Shown here: piece after piece, positions 38,390-51,336 of the stretch | Numbering within the stretch: the stretch's first letter is position 1 | How the letters are laid out: each line of letters opens with the position of its first letter | NCBI RefSeq assembly: GCF_016545825.1 | Contig: NC_052619.1 | Location: forward strand, 40,887,682 to 40,951,681 | Direction of reading: 5' to 3' | DNA length: 64,000 nucleotides | Source: Eucalyptus grandis | Taxonomy: Eukaryota; Streptophyta; Magnoliopsida; Myrtales; Myrtaceae | Notes under the pieces: generated by a model | Database searches by the model: none | What the model was told of the DNA's origin: nothing | Seen by the model: only the letters and a program-made list of their open reading frames with translations | Made by a program: the position numbers and the translations under genes

Positions 38390-39303
38390 TAAGAAAATGA
38401 ACTTTAATAGATATTTATGATTTTCCCTGGAAATATTTTAAATATTTTCTTTGATTTTTATCTTCCTTGTGATGGTACACACATACATAGAAGATTCTCT
38501 ATACATTCTTTTGGTCACGTATATTCTTGATCGATGTGTTAGTTAAATAGTAATCTAATAAAGATTATAGATAGGCTATGTATTTTTTTTAACAAAATGC
38601 ATAAAAACATATAAGAATTTGACATTTTCTCTCTTTCACATATTTCTTATCTTGGTATTAGAGCTTCACTTATCTTGGTATTATAGCTTTTGAGTTACAT
38701 AGGGTGCACATTGCATCATGTGCGCACTTGTTGCACATCTCTCATCTTATGTCCTTCTCTTTTTCAATAATTACTGACATCCATATCTCCCTATGTCGAC
38801 CCTTAATATAGTTCGTCTAATGATCTAGTCCAATAAGCATATCAACTTGCTTTGATATCGCAAAGTCTACACATCAGTCATGATAGCCTCCTATGTTACG
38901 ATTGCCTTCGCCTCCTGCAGGGAAGATGGCCCCTCGTCACGTAGCCTGTGCAGCGGTCATAGCAACATATAATATCCATTTAAGCAGCCAAGTCAACATT
39001 TGCCTAATCTCTCTTCAGCACATCGAACCGCTTCAGGAATACACCAGGTGTTTTTAGGATCTTTTATCAACAAGCAAGTTGACCTTTTCAATTTCACCTT
39101 GCATTTGAGAGGATATTAGAGATAATTGCGATAGGTTCTAGAGATATTTAATATATTTCCTTTAATTTTCCATACCTATTCTCCAATCTCTTTGTAATTG
39201 TGCATATCCTTGATTAATATACCTTATGTACTCTCCTATCAGAATACATCAAAATATATAAAAATTCCACATTTTCTCTCTTTTGCATATTTCTTATCTT
39301 GAA
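38390..39303 (+). repeat. Remnant of a Copia-like LTR element
   Basis: Two diverged segments end alike: 38597-38655 (AAAACATATAAGAATTTGACATTTTCTCTCTTTCACATATTTCTTATCTTGG) and 39248-39302 (same plan). The first is followed at 38654 by TTGGTATTAGAGC, close to the Copia primer-binding site. About 400 bases without readable gag lie between, so this looks like two old LTRs with a gutted interior. Confidence 0.5.
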
Positions 39304-39479
39304 CGTAGTCCGTATACAGAGGCCCTCAAACTGCCCCTTCCTTTTTAATCAAATTCAATTAATAATTTTGGGGCAAAATAACGTCATTTTGCATATTATT
39401 TTTTGTTCACTGGTTGTTTGTGTCATTATCTTTTTTTTGTTTTTCTTGAGGAGATGTTTTGTCTGAGTTTTTTTTTTTT

Positions 39480-39977
39480 GGTTAATACTCTACAAAACTC
39501 TAAATTAAACACTCGTGATAAATTTACCCAAAATTATTTTTTTTTTACCATTAAAATCCCAAAACTAATATACCTATGATAAATTTACCTGACTGACCAT
39601 AAAAAACTCTAAACCGGTTATGACAAATTTACCCAAAACTAATTTAGTCGATCGTAAAAAACCCAAAACTTAATTTGTGACAAATATATCCTCCACTAAA
39701 TTGGATTAATACCACAAAAAAAAATCATAAAAATTTTAAACTGTGATAAACGGAGTGTAAAATCTCAAATTAATATACCAAATAATCGCGTGTTATTGAA
39801 CTTAATAATTTGACAATGAAATTTAACAAAACTAATATAGGGTAAATTTGTCACAAGTGTATTAGTTTGGGGTAAATTTGTCAAAATTATACTAGTTTAG
39901 AGTTTTTGGTAGTCATAACAATAATTTGAGGTAAATCTGTCACAAGTGTATTAAATTATGGTTTTTCAAGGTATTAA
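39480..39977. repeat. Second copy of the Mutator-type MITE
   Basis: Same inverted tandem plan as 24944-25455: left arm with ATAAATTTACC units and AAAACTCTAAA phrases, right arm GGGTAAATTTGTCACAAGTG and TTTTTCAAGGTATTAA. T runs flank both ends (39468-39479 and 39978-39994), compatible with a T-rich nine-base duplication. Confidence 0.7.
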
Positions 39978-40240
39978 TTTTTTTTTTTTTTTTTGGGTGT
40001 ATTCATATATTATTTTTGTCTTTTGGCCATAACAACAACAAAAATCAAAGAACCTTCTCTTCCCAGGAGACGAACGCAACGGAGCCAGACGTCGTGCAGA
40101 CTGCACACCTGCACCCCCAAACCCAAACCACTCCCAAAGAAAATTCCAACTGACGCCATCACCGTTCCCACCGCCCCGCATCAAGAGCCAGAACCGCCGC
40201 CGCCGCCGCCGACGACCGCCGGGTTACGATCGAGTGCAAA

Positions 40241-41106
40241 ATGGCGTCCCTCGCCACCCACTTCTCCGCCTTCCTCTTCCTCTTCCCCGTCGGCCTCCGG
40301 CGCCTCCTCTGCTCCTACTCCCTCTACCTCAAGAGCCCCTCCTCCTACAGATCCAAGCCCTGGTACTTCGCGGATCCCAGGTGGAAGAACCTCGACCTCT
40401 ACGCCCTCCTCCTCGCCCTCCCCATCGCCTCCTTCTCGGAGCTCTTCCTCTTCCTCACCTTCTCCGGCCACCCCACCTACCGCTTCGCCTTCTTCCAGCA
40501 GTCCGCCGCCGTCTTCCTCTTCTGGGCCCTCCTCGTCCTCGTGATCCTGAAGGAGTACGTCGACGGCGCCGCGGTGGGCGAAGGGTACGTGTTTGTCGTC
40601 GCGGGTGTCGCGTTCTTGGTGGAGTATTCGGTGATCGGGAAGGGGTTGGCGGTCTGGGCGCGCCCGTGTATGAGCTGTTGGGGAAATTGAGTCTGGTTTG
40701 TGCCGGTTCTTGCTTGTACTTGGGGGTGAGGCCCTCCGCGTTCTTTGCAGAGTACTTGTTGTCGTCTGGTCTGGTGCTCAAGGGGACTTGGGCTTTGCAA
40801 GCTGGGCTGAATTTGGGTACTGATATGTTTGCCTTAAAGGGGTGTCACAAGTTGAGGGTTTCGACGGGACAGTGGGATCTTGATGTGAAATGTGCTCTTG
40901 AGGAGGATAGTCTGCGGGGCGTTGCGCTGATGAATCTGTTGTTTATCGTGCATGCCATTGGGGTCGTCGTTGTCGGCTTCGGGCTGTTTGGGTTGTTGTC
41001 CTGTAATCGGAATTTGAGATTCGGCGATGCGAGTGGGCCGTTGCTGGCTCAGCTTGAATCGGAGAGCATGTTGATGCGGCCGGGACCTGAATTTGAGCTG
41101 GAATGA
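40241..41106 (+). CDS. DUF716 / TMEM45-family membrane protein, one-base frameshift
   Basis: Intronless gene for a multi-pass membrane protein of the plant DUF716 (TMEM45-like) family; molecular role unknown. The first frame (40241 to about 40645) reads MASLATHFSAFLFLFPVGLR, RSKPWYFADPRWKNLDLYAL and hydrophobic spans up to YSVIGKG. The reading then continues one frame over (GGLGAPVYELLGKLSLVCAG, FFAEYLLSSGLVLKGTWALQ, ALKGCHKLRVSTGQWDLDVKC) to the TGA at 41104. The switch falls in the GGGG run at 40642-40645, where one extra G would keep a 288-residue protein in frame. Both halves are equally well conserved, so either a sequence error or a very recent mutation is likely. The 5' part is strongly GC-rich, which makes long antisense and alternate-frame shadow ORFs. 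Confidence 0.85.
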
Positions 41107-44100
41107 AGGTCACTGATAGTTGCTCCTTCATTTTGTAATTCTTCTCTTCATTTAGGTAGGCTACTCTTGCCTGTTCATGGTTGGCAATGAGCAACTGATT
41201 CTATTAAATCATTAATTTGTTTTGCTATGAATAGAGTTACTAGAAATTTTGCTCAAGTGACTTGTTGCCAACAAATGAAGACTCGTTTGTTCAAGTCTGA
41301 CTGATTGCACCTTATAGAGGAAATAGGGAATCACAATTCGTGGCTACCACTTGCTCCATGGGACCATTACGCATATGGATCTTGTGGTTGATATGTAATG
41401 TTTATACTTCACTCATGTATATACCCTACATTAAAAGCTCTGCTGGTTTGTTCACACATCAATCGTGTGCCCTGCAACTAGGCAGAAAAATGGTTCCAAA
41501 AACGAGTACGAATATGAAGAATCAATCAGTTAGACAACCGGAGTAAGCCCTTTGGTTTGATTAGTACATTTCTGGTGTCTTCAGCGCTGCATTTGTGGCA
41601 TCATCAATTATGCATCACCACCACGTACAGTTGCTAGTGTTACATTTGGGAGCAATCTAGTTCTTTAAAAGCTATTAAAGATCTACTAAAATTGGGTTTT
41701 ATTGTGTCTCGTGGAAAGTTCTAGAAATTGTTTCCCAAACTTCATTATGAACTCTGTGGTAGAAGTTTCATGGCCACAGTGGGTTGACTCAACTGAAGCA
41801 TTGATAAATCTTAAATGAGAGTTGATGAGATGCTTAAGATTTAAATGGAACATTTTTTTCTCATTGCACATGACACATTTGTTTAAAGGGTTGATGACAA
41901 TAAGTCTAATGGCTGATTAATGCCAACCTTCCTAGAAACAGGAATGGTGATTCATCAGAAGAGCAATTAAGATTCTCTGATAATCTGATGTTTCGAAAAC
42001 CAGTTGAAGGGGAAAGGCCTAACGGCAACTCTTTTTATGAAAGGCTATTTAGGACATACATATTGTATTGATTTTTTTTTTCAGAAGATCCTGGAGGACA
42101 AAGGTATAGTTTCATGCAGAATTGTTGTGAATGTTTAATTAGATGTACCGAATTTTGTGGATTACTATTTTGGTGTGATTAAGGTATAATCTGCAGCAGA
42201 AGGAAATATGGGATTTCAATTGTAGACTGTCAGGCTGAACCCATGAACTTGGATTCTGTAAATGATTGTATTGATTTTCTTGGTAAAGATTTTTTCTAGT
42301 TCATGATCTTAGAGTTTTGAGATACAAATCCATCTCCACTCAAGCACCCAACTGTCAAAGAAGGCAATTTGTTTGATCTGCATCAAGGACGCATTCTTAC
42401 TATGGGTTTTTGGCCAAACCTCTCTCAACACATGCTGGTTCAGAGAAAGCGCCTTGTCATTATAGATTGAGTCAGACAACATGCCAATTTGAGCTGGAGA
42501 AAAGGTTGATGAACATAATGGTAGAATTACAATAAGGTTCCTCTCAACTGCTTATGTGACCTCTGTGATTTTTCTGTTGACCAGAAGTTTTAGATTACTA
42601 AGTATTTCCAGTGAAAGGAGTCAAGCCAATTTATGTCATTATAATGCTTGGACAACTTTAGCGAGGTGTGTTTGCTACCTATTGGACTGATGGCGATGGA
42701 GGTGGTCTCAGTCAGTCGTGCTTATGCCACAAATTGCTAGGCTGCTAGCTTTCCCTTTTGAATCCATTCTACATTGCTAGACTTCTACATTTTCATTAGG
42801 GAGTGACCAGGTTCTCTCGTGGCGAGTATGGTGGATTATCCACCATCATTTCGCTGCCCACCTCTGGAGTTCTCTTACTGTTACATTGTCAAATTTACTT
42901 TACAAGGAGAGCAGTCGCTTGCTCCTTCCAAGCTTTCAGTTGGCTAGACCTACCTTCCTGGTTCTTGCTCATCATTATTCAGAAAATGAGACACTTGAAG
43001 TAGTATGGTTCTTCTTGCATTCATTTGCCGAACATTTCTTCATTGCTGTAAATTAGGGGCCTTTGAGAGGATTCATGGGTCAATTAGCTTGACTTTTCCA
43101 CGCTTTTGACTTATGAAATAGTCAGCTAGATGTGGTTATAATTTGATTTCTAAATATTTATTTTTTAGAGTTGAATGAAGTTAACAATCAATCCAGGTTT
43201 GCCGTCTTTTTCGTCATACTCTTTTTCTGAGGTTGTTGGTTCTTGCTCATCATTATTCAGAAAATGAGACACGTGAAGTAGTATTGTTCTTCTTGCATTC
43301 ATTTGCCGAACATTTCTTCATTGCTGTAAATTAGGGGCCTTGAGAGGATTCGTGGGTCAATTAGCTTGACTTTTCCACGCTTTTGACTTATGAAATAGTC
43401 AGCTAGATGTGGTTATAATTTGATTTCTAAATATTTATTTTTTAGAGTTGAATGAAGTTAACAATCAATCCAGGTTTGCTGTCTTTTTCATCATACTCTT
43501 TTTCTGAGGTTGTTTCTGGTGTTTTATTTTTATGGTGAAGTGTCGTTGTTATCACCCTCTCTACCTAAGCTGGCTTTTTATACCACAATATTTTGAGTGT
43601 CAGACGGTCATATTGGAAAGAAGAGTAGTTGTTGGAAACAACTGATCGGAACTTTTGATTTTGATTATGCCAAGCTTTTGTTTTTCGAAAGTATGGACTC
43701 CAGTCTATCAGATGATTCTGTCAATAGCCCAATTTGAGACTAGCGTTTCAATGATTATCTCTTGATTTTATGGTCACTGGCTGCTGCTGCAAGAATTGAG
43801 TTTCCCTTTAGTCGACCTTTATCCGTACGCAACTCGCTTATTTACACATTTGCAATTTTCTCTGCCTTCCAGCATCTTCAAGATATTTTTGCTCTGATAA
43901 TGTCTGCAATCTCTAACGAAGCAATTTCCACATGTTAAAATTTAAGCTCCACTCGAGTAGCCCTGCCTTTTAAGCAACAGTACGATGTACCATGATCGGC
44001 TAGCTGTCCGGATAGATGAATAAGAGAAAAAGTAAGGACTGTGCAACAATTTGTTTGGACCCTAGACGACATCCTAACATTCCTAACATATGTTGGCGGG

Positions 44101-45102
44101 TCTCACTTGGAATCTATCGAATTCAAAGATCCTAATAGTTAAGATCAATGTGCATGCATACCACAAATTTCGATAACTGACGGGACAATAATTTATGATA
44201 AAAAGATAAGTTCGATTTCATGCAAATGGGTGAATTTGGGCCGATTATTTTCAACCCGACCCAATCGATTGACGGGTCTAATAGATGCACCTTATGAGAG
44301 AATTCACGCCATGCTAGATATTCCAAGTCTCTCCGCGGTCTCTACTTTAACGATATTAACTAACGTCACCAGCGCGAACATTATGGGAGAAAGTTAGCTT
44401 GCGACGGGGCCCCGCAGGCCACGAAGACCGAAGACCAATTTATGTTCACGTGTCCTCCACCAACCCGAACTCCATATTTTATTTCATTTCCCATTTCCTC
44501 AGCTTCGCTTTTCGTCATCATAAATGCGCATATTCGTCCCCTCGTTTCCCCATCATTTGGATCGAATGCAGGAGCATACCGCTTCCAAGTCGAGGCTCCA
44601 TAACGATCTTGCATTTGTTCCTTTCTGGGTTCTTGGGTTTTAGCTGTTTTCGTCCGTGCCGGAGGGCAATCTTTCATATCCCAAGTTCGAGATTAGCATT
44701 CGTTTCTTAGATCAACTCGATCTGAAGTTGCAAATTTGGGGGCTTTCCGTTTCTGTCGGCGTTTCCGGCGCCTGGGGATTGTTGGGTCGTTGCCCATTTC
44801 GGTTTTTTTCTTCGGCGATTAGCTCAAGGGGTCGGGTCAAGAAGCGGGCGTTGACTTCCGTCTTTGCGTGCTTTGGGTTTATAGTTTTTAACGCCTCCCT
44901 CCAAAATGATCGCCATGTTTTGGATTGGGGGTGTCGGTTCTTTGTGATCGCGTGATTCGTAAGCAATTTGGGCAAATGGGTTTTCCTTTCAACCTGAAGA
45001 CCTGGCATATCTTGTCTTTGCTTACGGTTTTTTAAAGTGGGTTTTGACTCGGCATCAGAAGAAATTTTGGTGGTCCTGTTGTAATTAGCGGTGTAACTGT
45101 TG
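41107..45102. other. Gene-free region with a recent tandem duplication
   Basis: 3' flank of the DUF716 gene, spacer with no recognisable coding exons, the 278-base duplication (listed separately), and from about 44400 the promoter and leader of the next gene. Confidence 0.45.
42960..43514. repeat. Tandem duplication, unit 278 bases
   Basis: 42960-43237 and 43238-43514 begin GGTTCTTGCTCATCATTATTC and end TTTTTCTGAGGTTGTT. They differ at only a few positions (ACTTGAAG/ACGTGAAG, TATGG/TATTG, CCTTTGAG/CCTTGAG, TTCATGGG/TTCGTGGG, GCCG/GCTG, TCGTC/TCATC), so the event is recent. Confidence 0.95.
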
Positions 45103-48100
45103 ATGGGTGAGATCGCTAAGGAAGCAAATGGCTACCATGAGAAGCCTGTGAAGCCTGTGAGTGATGTAGACTCTGGACAGGATAAGGGTCATGGCGATGT
45201 AGAAGAGGACAGTGAGGTGAAGTCGTTGTTGCCGCCGAGACGTGGTGGCATGATTAGAAGCTCCGAGAAGACTAGGAGGAAGGTGCAGTGGAATGACAGC
45301 AACGGCAACAGTCTCACCGAGGTGTTGGAGTTTCAACCGAGGTATGACACATTAGTAGTATGTTAAATGTTTGATTGTGCTCTTAAAAGTCTGTAAGCTG
45401 TCATGTTTGTGATTATAAGTTTTATTCTGGAGGGTTAATGTTGCGTTTTCTAGGATGAACTGCCTCAATCTTATTAAAGCTTAGACACTATTGTTGTAAT
45501 TGTGGTTCTTCAAATTGTGGTGGGTGGCTATTAAGGGCAGGATTTATGGTTCTTATTATCTTCTTAGGTGAGAAAACAGAGAAAATAGTTGTTATGATCT
45601 TACAATAGGTGTGGAGGGTGCTGACTGGTTAGTACTGGTCTTGTATCCGGCCTTACTAGGGATGATGTAGCTAAGAAAGCTTAGTAAAGTGACTTTTGAG
45701 GTTTTCTTGCAACTATAAACAGAAGTTATGTGATGTGATATTCTAATACCGGCGCTGGTGCTTGGTTCTGAGTACAGTCTAAAAGTGTGAAAGAAAGAGG
45801 ATTTTGACCTTTGATGGCAGTCTCCATTGGTGAAGGAGAAAAGTTCCTCTTAATATCGTTTTTCCCTTTGATATTTCAGTTTGCCAAAGGTTGGAAATGA
45901 ATAGTTGTAATACCATTAGTTCAGTATGCCATGGCAAGTTAATATTTGCTGTCGTAACTACAATTTGACTTCATGCTTGCAATGGTTTCATATTAGTCAT
46001 TGAGAACGGGAAGTACCTAACTGTTGTTTGTTTGTCTATACTTAATATTACTGGTGAACACAGTATAAGCGAAAGCTCAATGGGTTAAGAGGATCCATGT
46101 GGTCGCCTCCACTTAGAGGGGAAATGCTTGGTAAGGTGGTGTAATCTAAATTGTTATAATTAATAAACTAACTTGTTTGAGCAACTAGAGCTTTAGTGAT
46201 GCTTAACTGAAGCAAGGTCAGTCAAGATTTTTCCATTATTGCACTACATAATTTGTTTCTCTCTTCACCCGTTTAATAGTTTCGTAATACATTTGCAGTT
46301 TATGCTTTCCCATGTCTGGAACTTGTCAGCTTATCTATTAAACAATAGTTTTGAAATCCAATAAAATTGAGAAGCCATATATCTAGGGCTAGTCAAGGAT
46401 TGGCCGAAGCTTGACTCTCTTTTAGACATTGTGACCATATGATTGGGCCGTCTTCTGTGACAATGGCCAGTTGCTCTGTGACAATGGCCAGTTGCTTGTA
46501 AGAAGGTTTTTAGCTTTTTCCACTGAAATAGATCAATGGAACTCTTTTTCATGGTCTACAGTGGAAAGGTCGATGCTAGACATGCTTTCTAGCAGTCTCT
46601 ACTTTTCCCTTACAATTTTCATTAGATTTGGATTCTTACTGTTAAAACATTGACCTTTCTTGATTATTGAAAACTGCACCAGAGAATTCGCAGATTACGA
46701 TATTTGAGGAGAAAGAAGGCCTTAAATTGCATAATTTATCTTGTTAAGACCTCCTTATCAGTCTTTTTGTCCTTGTTAAATGAATGTTGACAGTAAGGTC
46801 TGTTATTTTAATGCCAACCTAGGAGGTATTTAGAGGCTTCTAGTTATGTTGGTTGAGGGTTGATTTGCGTCATCACTTCGAATATATCAGGATTCTCCAT
46901 GTACCTGGGAAGATTTAATATTCAAACCTGCAAAGACATAGTGGAGAATTTTTTTGTTGAAATCTATGGCCGAGAGTAGATGATGATGAGATTGACCTAG
47001 CTCTCATAAAAATAAAGCAGACATTAAGCAATGCGTGAACCCTTTTGGACCATAATCAATATCTCCTTAAGTATGGCCACAAACAAAATTGAGTGCCTAC
47101 ACTTGGATGAAAGCATGACATAATGGAATGGGGAATGTGATGACTTTTTAAGTAAGGGGAGGGAAGATAGTGATTCTACAAGTGCCAAATGACAAATGGT
47201 TATATCTGATCCTTCACGTTGCATATGGTTGGTTTGATGTTCATGATCACACAGATCTGTTGCTTTAATTTTGAAAGGATGTGCCTTCTCACTGGTCCAC
47301 TGGTCAGCTCTTGTTCTGGACTGCCATATATGTTCTGCGATGTCAATTTGCTTTCTTTTCATGTTTAATTTATTGGAAGGTGTGACCCTCACAGGTTTAA
47401 TGATCTTTCTGAATTCGTGCTTGTAATACTAATCTTGTAAAGCTGTAACGAAATTGTTGCTGGCAGCAAGTTATACGTGAAACATGTGGATTGTCCTTGC
47501 ACTCTTCATATGACTAAATTGAAAAGCATTAGTGAAGTTCAAATGTGATATACATGTATATATCCCAGATAGAAAAGGGTAAAGGCAAGGGATTATAGAC
47601 AATGGATATGAAAAATTTAGGAAAGCCTATCCTTATGTTACTAACGAGAGAGTAGTAGGTCTTCATATTGACCATAGGCCCATAAATATCCCTTGAAAAT
47701 CAAAAACCAACTAATGATGAACCAAATATAGTGAAGAAAAAAGACAATTGTCACTTTTCTGGATGTCCCAGCTTAATTTGGCTTCTGCATTCGGTGAATA
47801 AGAGACATGGAATTTGATGGCCAGAGACTCATCTTCTCCTAAGAAAAAGTCAACACAGTTTGATTTGTCTGTGAAAAAGTTGCTGCAATAGTAGTGTATG
47901 GTGGGTTGGGTGTCTATTAGGAATCCATTGTCATTAAATTTGTCTGCACAAGTTGCTGTACTTCTTATTTCCTAATATCTTCCTGCCAGCAGAAAAGTGG
48001 TGATACATGTTCCATCTCTAATCGGTCATCGTTTTCTTAAATAAACTAATCTGTCTGAGGATGAGTGCATCCTTTCAACTGCATATAACCTGAAGCAAAC

Positions 48101-48411
48101 TTGGCGAACAGATCACCAGATTCCTCCCTTCAATCTCTTTGCTTTTGAATATGCTTCCTTGCCTTTGAGTTTGAGTATACATCTGAGTTCTGTCCATATA
48201 TGATGCATAGGCACCTTTATGCCAATTAAGCAGAAAATAGATTAGTTCTTTTTTTTTTTGGTACTTCATCTTTCTCCAGATGTTACGTGACTTTTATTGC
48301 TTTTTCCCTGATTTTGATGCCTTGTGATAAGCATTGCCTTGTTGGTCCTGCAGTGAGCCAAGCGACAGTGACGATGATGATAATGATTCTTGCGTATGTA
48401 CCATAATGTAG
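45103..48411 (+). CDS. Uncharacterised small plant protein with C-terminal CaaX box
   Basis: Two exons, 45103-45341 and 48354-48411, join in frame to 98 residues across a 3 kb intron (GT-AG, split codon AG/T). The protein is hydrophilic. Residues 41-63 hold LLPPRRGG and the basic motif KTRRKVQWN (56-64 region), followed by EVLEFQPSEPSDSDDDDNDS and the end CVCTIM. The last four residues, CTIM, fit a farnesylation CaaX box, with another Cys two residues before. I recall similar small plant proteins ending CICTIM but know no function. KVQW fits the RVxF docking consensus for protein phosphatase 1. The start is the ATG at 45103; a TTG just upstream is in frame but not needed. The neighbouring minus-strand gene at 51337-52543 shares the basic motif. 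Confidence 0.75.
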
Positions 48412-48848
48412 AAGCGTATTACTCTTGCTCACCACACATGACAGATTGGCCATGTCAACACCATCACTTATTGTCAAGGATGATTGTGTGGTTCGGGAAT
48501 GGCAAGCAATGAATATTGCCTCCACCAAGATTGTTTTCTGCGACATCATGAGTCTTCTGGTGACTACGGCTACGAAAAAGAGGAAGAGTAGTGCTTTTCC
48601 TCACATGAGGAAATAAGGTGTTGGGTTCATCTTGATAGCCTAGGATGCAAAATACTATGTATAAAATACATTACAAGTGAATTCATACCGCATTCGCTCG
48701 AGTATGAGTCTAATTGAACGCTGAGATTACCATGCAGGAGGATTCTCAATGGTAAGAAAGACGCAATACTGAGTTTATGACCATGTCGCCACCCATTATT
48801 TTTGCTTAATACATAAATACATATATATACATATACATGTGTGTGTGG

Positions 48849-48851
<3 letters not shown>

Positions 48852-48887
<36 letters not shown>
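48852..48887. repeat. (TC)18 microsatellite
   Basis: Perfect dinucleotide run preceded by GTGTGTG. Confidence 0.9.
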
Positions 48888-48890
<3 letters not shown>

Positions 48891-49417
48891 CTGTTTTGCT
48901 GTGTGGTGTAATTCATCAAAGTTATGGAAGCATGGTGTACTTCAACATACTCTTTGTTAGCATTATAGTTCTTCAGGCTGGAATCCAGAATCAACATGTG
49001 ATATTTACTAATCACTCACGAATGTTTCTAGCAAGTAAAACCTTACGAACCCATATTAATGTTAAATGATTTTCTGTTTTAAAATTTACTAAACATATTA
49101 GAATTCATTTACATTTAAAAGAAAATTAACAACCCTTTATAATGATCACCAAACTCTCAAAAAGTATGCTGGATAAGACCGCTCATCTAAACAAAATAGG
49201 AAAAAGAATTAGCCCATTTAACATTCATGGGAAGGCGGCTCCTCGGTGATAAACGTGATCCTCGTGATCCTTGAGATTACTTTAGGTGGAAGATTACTTT
49301 AGGCGGAAGATGATGTGATTTGAACATATTATATCCAAATCAAGAATTCTTAGCAGGCATAAGATTCCATCAATTAATAGGTGGTATCTTAGTAAGTGCG
49401 CGGACACGCGCGTGTAT

Positions 49418-49418
<1 letters not shown>

Positions 49419-49481
<63 letters not shown>
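49419..49481. repeat. Compound (CA)n(TA)n microsatellite
   Basis: About eleven CA units followed by about twenty TA units, preceded by alternating CGCGCG purine-pyrimidine sequence. Confidence 0.9.
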
Positions 49482-49483
<2 letters not shown>

Positions 49484-51336
49484 TTATATGAATATAATTT
49501 CTGTGTGGTGAGTAATTAAAAATTTGTCAACTTCCCAAAGTCATGAGTAACTTTATAATTATCACATTATAGTTAGTATTTTGTTAAACGTGGTCAGTAC
49601 TTTTTCCACACAGAAAATTAAGTTGTCAACTTCTTTTTTATAAGTAAAAGGGCGAAGAGGGGGCAATCGGTGCTACGGGCCCATTATGGACGTCAATGTA
49701 AGGGTCTTATATCTATTTTGCAAATTTGATTTGAACCTTTGCAACAGTAACAAACCACTTGCGATCCGAGAGTTTAAAGTTGGTGAGCATGTTTCCATAA
49801 CCTCATGAAGTAATTAGCAACTAGGAAGTCTCACCATACGAGGTATGCCACCGCTAAGCAATGTAACATGAGTCATTTAGATATTCGCTCATGATGTGAA
49901 TCGAATTTATGATATCGTAGAAGACAAGTAACCTTTAATTATTAGGGCAACCACCTTGGTGGTATAAAATAGAATAGTAGGTTTTCACATTGTTTAATAG
50001 CTTCTTCTATAACAAAAGCAAGTAGTACTAATTCTGTCAATCATTAGCAACTTTTCAAGGTGAAATGTCGATTTCGGAGTTGGAGAGTAATTATTATTAT
50101 TATTATTTTTTATAGTCCATTATAAAAGTTTAAACCCAATGCTCGAGTAGAGTTAGTACATGTTGAGCAACTTCTTAAGACGAAAAGCGAATATTCTGAA
50201 ATTAGTTGCTACTAAGTTTTCTTGAAAATTACTTCTTTCTGTTGAAATTTATTTTCAAGGTAGGGACACCGTGTTCCCAGTTATATTGTGTTTGTCTAAT
50301 CGTACGGTTCTCCTTCTTTTCTTCTAAAATGAACGGTCCTGATGGCCCCAAGTACACAAATCCGTGCGAGAGTCCTATGCTAGTTGAAGCATATAGAGCC
50401 TCTTGAAACGGATACCTTCATTTGAACAAATATCAAGCACTGTATAATCCAAAGAGCTACCAACCGTGGTCATTGTTCTTTTTGGTTTCTGGCTTACATT
50501 CGAGTGTCATGGACTAATCTCAAATTTGTATCTGCCGAAGTCCTTTTTTCCGGAGCACCTCAGGAATGAGTGAAGCATAAAATCCTCGCTTTTGGGTTCA
50601 TCTCGAGAGAATGTTTTTGAGTTTGGTAATTAGAATAGGCCTTGAGTGAGGAATGATCAGAACTCAATACTTTGTTTGAGATGCTTGACGTGGAACAATG
50701 GCATTGATTCTGAAGTACGACAGTCGTCCTTTCATTCTATTAATGGAGATATTAGGAGAATAAAACATGGATCTCAAATGTGTGTGATTTTGCAGAAATT
50801 TCGTTGCCTGAACTGGGTTCTATATTCATTTCGGTTCTTCAGTTCAGATGTAAACAGATGAACTATGATGCTGAGAATATTGGTGTCATGTTGAAATTCG
50901 TAGTCAACCCTCTTGGCAGTTCAAGACAATCAAACAAGATATGATCATCACCAACAAAATAACAACAACCAGAAGTAGTCAAGCACCCCCCCAAATACCC
51001 TAAGGCGAAAAAAGACCAATTCTCTCTCACAAACAAGAAGCAGAGAGCAGATAAACAATCGTTGCCTTTTAAGAGGCAAAGAATATGACTCAAAACACAC
51101 AAAATATCGGATGATGGCATGTATGTGACTGAAGGTTACTGTCTTTATCCAGGATGATGGATGAAAATCCTAAACACAATGTTGTCAAATTGTATTGCCA
51201 TGTGCAATTGCTTTATTACAGAAGACCGGTGTTTCATCAGCTGTTTCCTTGTTATTCCTTAGATTCCCATGAAGTTCATCCCGATCCCATCTGTTGATGA
51301 ATGAAGTCAGCTTGATGAAACATGCTTTTGCTTCGA

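Larger units (their letters stand above)
48412..51336. other. Gene-free region between two convergent genes
   Basis: 3' flanks of both genes and AT-rich spacer. Microsatellites: (TC)18 at 48852-48887 and (CA)11(TA)20 at 49419-49481. No conserved exon recognised. Confidence 0.5.

Noticed and set aside
39993..40544. 183-codon plus-strand ORF rich in Pro/Ser and its acidic antisense partner
   Set aside because: GC-rich shadow of the DUF716 gene, which in its own frame shows clear transmembrane segments.
50863..51120. 85-codon minus-strand ORF rich in Cys and Leu
   Set aside because: Lies in the 3' flank of the MGC protein gene with no conserved motif.
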